Source: Actinomycetota bacterium
GTDB lineage: Bacteria > Actinomycetota > Acidimicrobiia > Acidimicrobiales > Ilumatobacteraceae
Assembly (NCBI GenBank): GCA_009703975.1
Contig: WLFB01000098.1
Span: forward strand, 1-5,527
DNA: 5,527 bases
Direction: 5' to 3'
The notes under the pieces were generated by a model. It searched no databases, was not told where the DNA came from, and saw only the letters and a program-made list of their open reading frames with translations. Both the position numbers and the translations under genes were made by a program. Below, piece after piece: positions 1 to 4,750 of this stretch (the stretch's first letter is position 1; each line of letters begins with the position of its first letter).

Positions 1-329
1 ACGAGCAGCCGCTGATATCGGTCGCGCGCCTCAACATCGCGTTGCACACGAACTTGAGTCTGAGGTTTTAGTACCGAATGTGTGAATGCTGAAGCTTCAG
101 ACCCAAAGCACTCAACAGGTTTTGTCGGATGAACTGTTTCTGGCGTATCTACTCCGATTAATCGCACAGTCTCAATCGCGCCTTGTAATCGCAAAATAAC
201 TGTATCGCCGTCTATGACTCTGATCACGCTTGCGACATCATTCGGCAACTTCTGTTGGCCAACGCACGAAGAACTGCAGTACGACACAATTGTCAGAAAT
301 ATAAAGAGTTTCAAAACACGATGTCTCAC
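1..329 (-). CDS. Exported staphylococcal-nuclease-like (thermonuclease) protein, C-terminus beyond the window
   Basis: Reading the minus strand from a GTG at 329 gives 109 complete codons that remain open to the window edge. Residues 1-22 look like an export signal: basic MRHRVLK, then the hydrophobic LFIFLTIVSY, then a Ser/Cys-rich stretch with C18 and C22. No good lipobox is visible, so lipoprotein status is uncertain. The SNase fold follows: VIDGDTV at 38-44 (calcium-ligand Asp D42), RLIGVDTPET at 56-65 (R56, D61 and E64 match Arg35, Asp40 and Glu43 of the S. aureus enzyme), the family stretch PVECFGSEASAF, and RDRYQRLL at 102-109, where R107 matches Arg87. All expected catalytic residues are therefore present, and a secreted calcium-dependent nuclease cleaving DNA or RNA phosphodiester bonds is expected. 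A TTG at 314, giving MKLFIFLTIV, is a plausible alternative start; neither start has a clear Shine-Dalgarno. It is divergent from the oxidoreductase at 371. The family is firm, the start is not. Confidence 0.88.
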   Translation of the reverse strand, partial: MRHRVLKLFIFLTIVSYCSSSCVGQQKLPNDVASVIRVIDGDTVILRLQGAIETVRLIGVDTPETVHPTKPVECFGSEASAFTHSVLKPQTQVRVQRDVEARDRYQRLL

Positions 330-354
330 AAACCGATGTGTAACACGAATTGCG

Positions 355-362
355 ATTATGGT
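355..362. promoter_or_regulatory. Possible overlapping divergent -10 elements between nuclease and oxidoreductase
   Basis: The octamer ATTATGGT holds CATAAT on the minus strand (360 to 355, five of six matches to TATAAT) and TATGGT on the plus strand (357-362, TANNNT form). The plus-strand hexamer ends 8 nt before the ATG at 371, so a leaderless or near-leaderless start there is possible. The minus-strand one would give a short leader of about 20 nt before the GTG at 329. No convincing -35 was found on either side. The gap is so tight that any promoter must lie here or inside one of the coding regions. Confidence 0.3.
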
Positions 363-370
363 TGGCAGAT

Positions 371-1285
371 ATGGAAAAGCCCTCAGAATTTGGATTAGGT
401 CGTGTTGGAATCTGGACATCAGCACTTGATTTGCAACCGATGTCTAAAGCAAAAGAAGCAGTAATTGAACTTGAAGAACTTGGTTTTCGTTGCATATGGG
501 TGCCAGAGGCAGTTCTCCGTGAACCGTTTGCATCTTGTGGTGTATTACTTGAGGCGACAAAAAAAATCACAATGGCTACAGGTATCGCTTCGATGTATGC
601 GCGAAGTGCCGCAACGATGAATGCTGGTTGGAAAACACTTACAGAATCATTTGGAAATCGTTTTCTTCTGGGTATCGGTGCAAGCCATCAGCACCTGGTT
701 GAAAATCTTCACAAAACTAGTTATGACAAACCGTATTCGGCGATGGTCGAATATCTGACAGCAATGGATAACGCGTTATTTTTTGGCGCTGCGCCGACTG
801 TTGCGCCACGGCGAGTGTTGGCTGCACTCGGCCCAAAGATGCTTAAACTTTCGGCAGAGATGGGCATCGGCGCTCACCCGTATTTTGTGCCGGTTGAACA
901 CACGAGTTTCGCCAGACAGATTCTCGGGCCAGATGCATTGCTCGCACCAGAAGTTGCTGTCGTATTTGACACAAATCCGCAGACAGCCCGTGAAACTGCA
1001 AGAAAATTTATGTTGACATACAACCGATTGCCGAACTACGCAAATAATTTGTTGCGTCTTGGTTGGAAGCAAGAAGATATTGCCGGACCAGACAAGATGC
1101 CGAGCGACAAAATGGTCGATGCAATTGTTGCGTGGGGCACACTTGAGACGATCACAGAACGAATCAAGGCGCATCTTGACGCTGGTGCGTCGCACGTATC
1201 AGTGCAAGTTCTTGTTGCCGATCAGCTCACGTTGCCAATGAGCCAGTGGCGCGAATTAGCAACCGTGCTAGCTAATTTCGGCTAG
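371..1285 (+). CDS. F420-dependent LLM-class oxidoreductase, TIGR03620-like
   Basis: A 304-residue luciferase-like (TIM-barrel) flavin/F420 enzyme. The N-terminal strand GRVGIW (10-15), RFLLGIGASH (97-106), the DKPYSAMVEYL segment that follows, RVLAALGPKM (148-157), GAHPYFVP (167-174) and the C-terminal AHLDAGASHVSVQVL are the conserved pattern of the TIGR03620 actinobacterial subfamily. Such enzymes usually bind coenzyme F420 and reduce or oxidise hydrophobic substrates in the cytoplasm; the substrate cannot be read from sequence. I chose the ATG at 371 because the family starts just before the GRVGIW strand. In-frame TTG codons at 350 and 362 would add seven or three residues and lack a Shine-Dalgarno. 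The gene is complete. It diverges from the nuclease gene on its left, and its TAG stop overlaps the stop of the convergent dioxygenase gene. Cofactor assignment is from family knowledge. Confidence 0.92.
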   Translation: MEKPSEFGLGRVGIWTSALDLQPMSKAKEAVIELEELGFRCIWVPEAVLREPFASCGVLLEATKKITMATGIASMYARSAATMNAGWKTLTESFGNRFLLGIGASHQHLVENLHKTSYDKPYSAMVEYLTAMDNALFFGAAPTVAPRRVLAALGPKMLKLSAEMGIGAHPYFVPVEHTSFARQILGPDALLAPEVAVVFDTNPQTARETARKFMLTYNRLPNYANNLLRLGWKQEDIAGPDKMPSDKMVDAIVAWGTLETITERIKAHLDAGASHVSVQVLVADQLTLPMSQWRELATVLANFG

Positions 1286-1289
1286 CGCG
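1264..1289. terminator. Hairpin spanning the two convergent stop codons, possible bidirectional transcription end
   Basis: CGTGCTAGC (1264-1272) pairs with GCTAGCGCG (1281-1289) over nine base pairs, one of them G-U on the plus-strand RNA, leaving the 8-nt loop TAATTTCG. It contains two copies of the palindrome GCTAGC, and the right copy carries both TAG stops. There is no U-tract on either side, so it is not a classical intrinsic terminator. It is the only strong structure where the two convergent transcripts must end. Confidence 0.4.
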
Positions 1290-2091
1290 AGATTAACGGG
1301 AAGCGTGCGTCAGTTAATAAGTCGCCGGGGCGCAACGAATTTGGTTCGAGTGGTGGTGAAGTCTTCCATGGGCGGGTCGCCCAAACTGCATCTGCGTCAA
1401 CGTATCGAAAACTAATAACGCGGCGCCGGCCTTCGTGGCCAGTGGTCGCTGGGGCGCTATGTAGCGTTCGAAAATGAAAAGCGACGATGTCACCTGGCAT
1501 CGCTGCAAAGCTTTCAATGTCTGTTGATTCGTCAAGTAGTTGTGGTTCAGGAAATTGTTCATAACCGCGAGCATCGTTGACATATGCGGTTTGATCGACA
1601 AACCTTCGCGGAATAAAATTTTTGTCGAAGTCTCGTCGCGATTTTATTGTTCGCAACGCAATTTTTTCAGGAATCGGATCAAGCGGTACCCACAAACTTA
1701 CATTGTTGTTTGAATTGACGCCATAGTACGGGTCGTCGTTGTGCCACGGCGTGACCTGGTTGTTGCCGGCTTCTTTGACCAGAACATGTTCGTGAAAGAA
1801 ACGACCTGAGGTTGTTTGCATTAGTTCAAGCGCAATTTGGGCAAGCGCACCAGTTAACGCGTGTTTTTTGTAAGCGTCAAATCGCGGCCAATTTACATAG
1901 TCGTCAAAAAACCGTCCCTGCTTCGAGTTGGCCGCATATTCGTTAGCCCATGGTCCGGGTGATTGCATGTTTTGTTCAACTGCATTTGCAAGTTCGCCAA
2001 GCGCCTGATCGTCGAGAACACTTCGCAACACGACAGCGCCGTCGCGTCGATATTTTTCTACATCGCTCTCGGCGACTAAATTATTTTTCAC
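1282..2091 (-). CDS. Phytanoyl-CoA dioxygenase (PhyH) family protein
   Basis: A 269-residue Fe(II)/2-oxoglutarate oxygenase of the PhyH type. WHNDDPYY gives the HxD iron ligands H117 and D119. GDIVAFHFRTLHSAP supplies the distal iron ligand H211, and the following RRR (222-224) contains the expected 2-oxoglutarate-binding arginine. SLWVPLDPIPE (132-142) is the usual strand before the helper loop, and PRRFVD (161-166) is typical of a bacterial subfamily. Where many members read GSH after the LDP strand, this one has SRR (151-153). The reaction would be hydroxylation of an unknown, probably hydrophobic or CoA-linked, substrate with O2 and 2-oxoglutarate. The start is GTG at 2091, 9 nt after the SDR stop, with no clear Shine-Dalgarno, so translation probably follows from the upstream gene. 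Its stop overlaps the convergent oxidoreductase stop by 4 bp. Length is normal for the family. Confidence 0.9.
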   Translation of the reverse strand: MKNNLVAESDVEKYRRDGAVVLRSVLDDQALGELANAVEQNMQSPGPWANEYAANSKQGRFFDDYVNWPRFDAYKKHALTGALAQIALELMQTTSGRFFHEHVLVKEAGNNQVTPWHNDDPYYGVNSNNNVSLWVPLDPIPEKIALRTIKSRRDFDKNFIPRRFVDQTAYVNDARGYEQFPEPQLLDESTDIESFAAMPGDIVAFHFRTLHSAPATTGHEGRRRVISFRYVDADAVWATRPWKTSPPLEPNSLRPGDLLTDARFPLISR

Positions 2092-2100
2092 GTTCTAGTT

Positions 2101-2907
2101 TCAGACACCAAGTGTTCGAAGTTGCAGTTTGCGCATTCCGGCAAGCCAGCGCTGATGCTCGGTTGCTTTCTTGGCGACAAATTGTGCAACTTCAGGATGC
2201 GGCAAAATCAAAAAAGTTTCTTCACGAAGTGTTGCAACTACAATTTCGGCGACTTGCTGTGGTTCGAGCACGACACCCGAAGCTCGCACAACATTGCCGT
2301 TGTCGGCAGCTGTTGCTTCATCTGAGCGTCGCAACATATTTGTGTTGACACCTTGCGGGCACAGACAACTCACGCGCAACCCACGATTGCCGTAAGTAAT
2401 CGAGAGCCATTCGGCAAACGCAAGTGCGGCATGCTTCGTCAGTGAATACGGGGCAGAACCAATAGCGGTAAGCAAACCTGCAGCCGACGCGGTGCTAACA
2501 AAATATCCATGACCAGCGGCGAGCCAATCGTCAATCAAATATTTCACAGCCCATCGGTGGGCATGCACGTTGATCGCAAAAGACGTTTCCCATGAGTCTT
2601 CAGTGGTTGTGAGATCGGTGCCCATCGCCACACCCGCATTTGCATAAAACAAATCAACAAATCCTAAGAATTGTTTTGACTTCGCAACCAAATCTGCATT
2701 TGCATGTTCGGTGGATAGGTCACATGCAACAGCGAAAGCCGAATTCGGTCGCTTGGCGTTTAGTTGCGTAACTATTTCATCCAAAAGTTCTTGGTCGCGA
2801 TCAGCCAAAACGACCCGTGCACCCTGGCTATGAAATGCTTCAGCGACTGCTTTACCGATGCCGTTTGCGGCACCAGTCACAACTGTATTTTTGTCGGCTA
2901 AATCCAT
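2101..2907 (-). CDS. Short-chain dehydrogenase/reductase (classical SDR)
   Basis: A complete 268-residue classical SDR. The dinucleotide-binding motif is TGAANGIG (11-18). D36, at the end of the second strand (VVLAD), predicts preference for NAD(H) over NADP(H). NAG is at 90-92. The catalytic tetrad is N113, S141, Y154 and K158 (YSLTK). The C-terminal tail, with HPEVAQFVAKKATEHQRWLAGM, resembles uncharacterised actinobacterial SDRs. It should interconvert an alcohol and a ketone in the cytoplasm; the substrate is unknown. It is the first gene of a probable two-gene operon, with the PhyH-like gene starting 9 nt downstream. The ATG at 2907 lacks a Shine-Dalgarno but sits at leaderless spacing from a -10 hexamer, which supports this start. 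The PhyH partner suggests consecutive oxidation steps on one compound, which is inference. Confidence 0.95.
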   Translation of the reverse strand: MDLADKNTVVTGAANGIGKAVAEAFHSQGARVVLADRDQELLDEIVTQLNAKRPNSAFAVACDLSTEHANADLVAKSKQFLGFVDLFYANAGVAMGTDLTTTEDSWETSFAINVHAHRWAVKYLIDDWLAAGHGYFVSTASAAGLLTAIGSAPYSLTKHAALAFAEWLSITYGNRGLRVSCLCPQGVNTNMLRRSDEATAADNGNVVRASGVVLEPQQVAEIVVATLREETFLILPHPEVAQFVAKKATEHQRWLAGMRKLQLRTLGV

Positions 2908-2913
2908 ATTGTG

Positions 2914-2919
2914 ATGATA
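2914..2919 (-). promoter_or_regulatory. -10 element of a probable leaderless promoter for the SDR operon
   Basis: On the minus strand TATCAT (TANNNT form) is followed by exactly six bases, CACAAT, and then the ATG of the SDR gene at 2907. That puts the hexamer at -12 to -7 relative to the A of the start codon, the geometry of leaderless mRNAs that are common in actinobacteria. No good -35 is visible. The absence of a Shine-Dalgarno fits. Confidence 0.5.
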
Positions 2920-2963
2920 CGCACAAGCAGGGCATCGCTACTATTCGGAGGATGTAGTTGTAA

Positions 2964-2991
2964 TTGCGATGTGACATGCTTTGGACATAAT
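2964..2991 (+). promoter_or_regulatory. Candidate sigma-70-type promoter for the small gene at 3112
   Basis: TTGCGA at 2964-2969 (four of six matches to TTGACA) lies 16 bp from CATAAT at 2986-2991 (five of six matches to TATAAT). A start near 2998 would give a leader of roughly 110 nt carrying a small hairpin, the 17-bp tandem repeat and an AT-rich tract before the ribosome binding site. This comes from motif matching alone. Confidence 0.4.
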
Positions 2992-3013
2992 TAGAGGGGC
3001 AAAGCCGTCGCCG

Positions 3014-3030
3014 AGTGTGTAAGTCGCACT
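3014..3030 (+). other. Small stem-loop in the leader of the 57-residue gene
   Basis: AGTGTG (3014-3019) pairs with CGCACT (3025-3030), including one G-U pair, around the 5-nt loop TAAGT. It lies between the candidate promoter and the tandem repeat. It is short enough to arise by chance; its position in an unusually long leader is the only reason to list it. Confidence 0.25.
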
Positions 3031-3034
3031 AGCC

Positions 3035-3068
3035 TTCGGTTTACCAGCAAGTTCGGTTTACCAACAAA
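3035..3068. repeat. Two tandem copies of a 17-bp unit
   Basis: TTCGGTTTACCAGCAAG (3035-3051) is followed directly by TTCGGTTTACCAACAAA (3052-3068), with 15 of 17 positions identical. The copies abut with no spacer and lie in the untranslated region before the small gene. They could be a replication-slippage duplication, or paired binding sites for a regulator or RNA-binding protein. The sequence does not decide between these. Confidence 0.85.
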
Positions 3069-3096
3069 ATAGTCAAAATAATTTTAAAAATTTATC

Positions 3097-3102
3097 GAGA
3101 GG
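3097..3102 (+). promoter_or_regulatory. Shine-Dalgarno of the 57-residue gene
   Basis: GAGAGG ends 9 nt before the ATG at 3112 and is the clearest ribosome binding site in the window. It fixes the start of the small gene and contrasts with the weak or missing sites of its neighbours. An AT-rich, weakly structured tract (about 3066-3096) lies just upstream. Confidence 0.7.
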
Positions 3103-3111
3103 TTAAAGCAC

Positions 3112-3285
3112 ATGACAGATTCACGTGAAGCAGCAGTCATTACCGAAGCCCTTGGTGTAATTGACAAAGCACTTGGCGAAATGTTGCAGCGCGAGTTGGT
3201 TTCAACCGGCGAAGTTGCTGATCTGTTATTAGATGTTCGGTTGTTGTTGACAACCAGCGCAACCGCTTCTACGCCTGAGGCCTAA
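3112..3285 (+). CDS. Small acidic protein of unknown function, 57 residues
   Basis: ATG to TAA encodes a 57-residue protein beginning MTDSREAAV. I do not recognise the family. Residues 5-31 (from REAAVITEAL to MLQRELV) look like an amphipathic helix. A short STGEVAD turn or helix cap follows, then a leucine-rich second helix, LLLDVRLLL (38-46), and a Ser/Thr/Ala tail. It is probably a soluble helical hairpin; there is no signal peptide, membrane span or zinc-binding Cys set. A real gene is supported by the good Shine-Dalgarno 9 nt upstream, a candidate promoter, and the fact that the frame fills the gap between an SDR gene facing away and a PAP2 gene facing toward it. It is transcribed alone, opposite to both neighbours. 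Function cannot be inferred from context; a small regulatory or scaffold protein is one possibility. Confidence 0.75.
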   Translation: MTDSREAAVITEALGVIDKALGEMLQRELVSTGEVADLLLDVRLLLTTSATASTPEA

Positions 3286-3291
3286 TCTTTA

Positions 3292-3305
3292 AGCGCTTTG
3301 GCGCT
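3292..3305. terminator. Short hairpin between convergent small gene and PAP2 gene
   Basis: AGCGC (3292-3296) and GCGCT (3301-3305) form a perfect 5-bp GC-rich stem with a TTTG loop in the 23-nt gap between two convergent stop codons. The plus strand continues with GATTTA and the minus strand with TTAAAGATTA, so there is only a poor U-rich tail. Its position favours a bidirectional terminator; the short stem argues against. Confidence 0.35.
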
Positions 3306-3308
3306 GAT

Positions 3309-3848
3309 TTAGAAAAACGAAATTGCAAGGTGGACAAGAAGGCCCATCGCACTACCGATGAGCGCACCGGCAAAAATGTCTGTGGCGTGGTGAATGCGCA
3401 CGGCGACTCGGCTGGTGGCGACGATTATTGCAAACACGAACCATGTGGCAATTGCGGGCCAAGTTGACCAGCGTGTCAATACAACGGCTGCAAAAAAAGC
3501 AGAACTTGCGTGCCCACTTGGAAAACTCGAAGTTCTAGGTTTACGAATTTTGAATCGAGTGTCACCTTTGACGGTAGGTCTTTCGCGCTTGAAAAATGGT
3601 TTGATGCCCTGATTGAGAATCAGGCTCTCGATGCCCATTAGCGCCGAAAGAATTAGTGCTTGTTTGATGCGAGTGTTATCTGAAACTGCACGCACAATGC
3701 CGACGATGTGCCAGAGCATGCCGAAGTCACCAAGCGCAGTGGCCGTTGTGAATAACCAGATCGTCGGTTTGAAATTGCGAGTCGGCTCTAAAAATTGATC
3801 AACTCTCAGATCAAGGGCATGCAATTTCGCGCGACGAGATTCGTTCAT
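3309..3848 (-). CDS. PAP2-family membrane phosphatase
   Basis: A complete 179-residue integral membrane protein with the full PAP2 signature: K83-x6-R90-P91, PSGH at 110-113, and S146-R147-x5-H153-x3-D157. H153 is the nucleophile that forms the phospho-histidine and H113 the acid. Hydrophobic segments at about 29-55, 63-82, 115-125, 129-145 and 158-179 suggest five or so membrane passes. The family removes phosphate from lipid phosphates such as phosphatidic acid or undecaprenyl pyrophosphate at the membrane; which substrate applies is not visible. The length is at the small end for the family. The ATG at 3848 lies 9 nt after the upstream nuclease stop, so the two are probably co-transcribed. 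The gene ends in a small intergenic hairpin shared with the convergent small gene. Confidence 0.93.
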   Translation of the reverse strand: MNESRRAKLHALDLRVDQFLEPTRNFKPTIWLFTTATALGDFGMLWHIVGIVRAVSDNTRIKQALILSALMGIESLILNQGIKPFFKRERPTVKGDTRFKIRKPRTSSFPSGHASSAFFAAVVLTRWSTWPAIATWFVFAIIVATSRVAVRIHHATDIFAGALIGSAMGLLVHLAISFF

Positions 3849-3857
3849 GAGATATTT

Positions 3858-4691
3858 CTAGTCTCTCGGAATCATGGGGTAAAGTTCGGGCGCTTTAATT
3901 CTCGCCTGTGAGTCATCGCCACCAAATGCAGGGCACCATTGTTTGAATGCGCAAAAGTTGCACAGCCCAGATTTGTTGGTTGCGAAAATGCCCGACTGGC
4001 AAGACTCTGCAATTTGGTCGAATGTTCTATTTGCTGCAGCTTCGCATTTGATATTTGATTGCGTCGTAACTTCTACTTCAATCGGTGTACTTGACTTTAG
4101 ATACATCAGTCGAAGTTTTTTTGGCAGTTCGCCGCGCACACGCAAACATAATGAAGCGTAAAGGTGCATGTTGTCCATTTTGTTAGCGCCAAATCTTGCC
4201 GAAGGTGTCTTGCCGGTCTTGTAATCGCTGATAACCAGCTGATCACTTTCGTCGTATTCAAGCCGGTCAATGATTCCGCCGAGAACAAAATTGCCAAAGT
4301 CTGCTTCAAGTTTTAATTCGAGGCCTATTACTTTTGTATTTCTCGGGTTCTCCATGCGGTAGTAACCATTTAAAATGTCACGTGAATCTTTGAAGAATGC
4401 ATCGCGAGCATCGTCGCTCAAGTTGAGCGCGATAAATCTGACTGATGATTCGTATTGGGTTTTTGTAACTTCAAAAGCTTCACGAGCGGCTTCTGGTGTG
4501 CGCATTTCTGAATCGTGGGTGAGTAATAACTCAAGCACTTTATGAACGAAGTTACCTTTGACTAGATGTATTTGCGGTGGCTCAGGAAGTTTTTCAATCG
4601 AGACAAATCTAAATTGCATTGGGCAAGTGCGAAAACTACTGATCCTCGAAGGTGACAGGGTTAATGGGATTGGATAAATAGGTTCGGTCAC
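3858..4691 (-). CDS. RecB-like PD-(D/E)XK nuclease with probable iron-sulfur cluster
   Basis: A complete 277-residue RecB-family (PDDEXK_1-type) nuclease. It begins with the typical LSPSRISSFRTCP; then come the motif with H50 (GNFVHKVLE), E125 in the GLELKLE strand, and the core D142 (GGIIDRLEY) with D156-Y-K158 (ISDYKTGK), which form the metal-dependent active site. The last conserved motif, usually QxxxY, reads NMHLY, with N174 in place of Gln and Y178 kept. C23 together with C244, C247 and C253 (CxxCx5C) matches the four-cysteine 4Fe-4S arrangement of AddB- and Cas4-type nucleases. It is predicted to cleave single-stranded or end DNA in repair. Stand-alone proteins of this size are common in actinobacteria; there is no helicase domain and no cas gene nearby. 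The start is GTG at 4691; an in-frame stop lies just upstream. The alpha/beta hydrolase gene ends 59 nt before it. Confidence 0.9.
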   Translation of the reverse strand: MTEPIYPIPLTLSPSRISSFRTCPMQFRFVSIEKLPEPPQIHLVKGNFVHKVLELLLTHDSEMRTPEAAREAFEVTKTQYESSVRFIALNLSDDARDAFFKDSRDILNGYYRMENPRNTKVIGLELKLEADFGNFVLGGIIDRLEYDESDQLVISDYKTGKTPSARFGANKMDNMHLYASLCLRVRGELPKKLRLMYLKSSTPIEVEVTTQSNIKCEAAANRTFDQIAESCQSGIFATNKSGLCNFCAFKQWCPAFGGDDSQARIKAPELYPMIPRD

Positions 4692-4700
4692 GACACGATC

Positions 4701-4706
4701 AATCTA
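4701..4706 (-). promoter_or_regulatory. Possible -10 element for the nuclease-PAP2 pair
   Basis: In the 59-nt gap after the hydrolase gene the minus strand reads TAGATT, nine bases before the GTG at 4691. This TANNNT hexamer could start a very short-leader transcript, matching the lack of a Shine-Dalgarno. There is no convincing -35 and no strong terminator in the gap, so read-through from the hydrolase gene is equally possible. Confidence 0.25.
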
Positions 4707-4750
4707 CGACATACTTTTTAGCAGAGTTAGTTTTTAATAAACTTGGCATG

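Noticed and set aside
238..570. Open minus-strand frame of 110 codons covering the nuclease/oxidoreductase junction
   Set aside because: It is in a different frame from the SNase homology and overlaps two genes supported by motifs; its product shows no recognisable features.
776..1195. Minus-strand open frame of 139 codons inside the oxidoreductase gene
   Set aside because: Lies entirely within a well-supported gene; Cys- and Arg-rich composition is typical of an antisense shadow frame.
1950..2348. Plus-strand open frame of 132 codons across the SDR/PhyH boundary
   Set aside because: Antisense to two motif-supported genes; low-complexity Arg/Gln/Leu-rich product without a domain.
2947..2960. 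GGAGG followed by ATG-TAG and TTG-TAA, a possible start-stop element
   Set aside because: The GGAGG abuts the ATG with no spacing and both candidate starts are followed at once by a stop; best explained by chance.
2971..2994. Tiny reading frames GTG to TAG (7 residues) and ATG to TAA at 2975 as a leader peptide
   Set aside because: No ribosome binding site, no codon run suggesting attenuation, and they overlap the candidate -10 element, so they would precede the transcription start.
3239..3255. Perfect inverted repeat GGTTGT-TGTTG-ACAACC
   Set aside because: It lies inside the small gene's coding region, where Leu TTG codons make such pairing likely, and has no U-tract.
3858..4691. Cas4 of a CRISPR system
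   Set aside because: The Fe-S PD-(D/E)XK layout resembles Cas4, but the protein is longer, there is no repeat-spacer array and no cas neighbour; the RecB-like actinobacterial repair nuclease fits better.
4692..4750. Terminator after the hydrolase gene
   Set aside because: Only an AT-rich 5-bp stem (AGTTT/AAACT) is present, with no GC stem; too weak to call.
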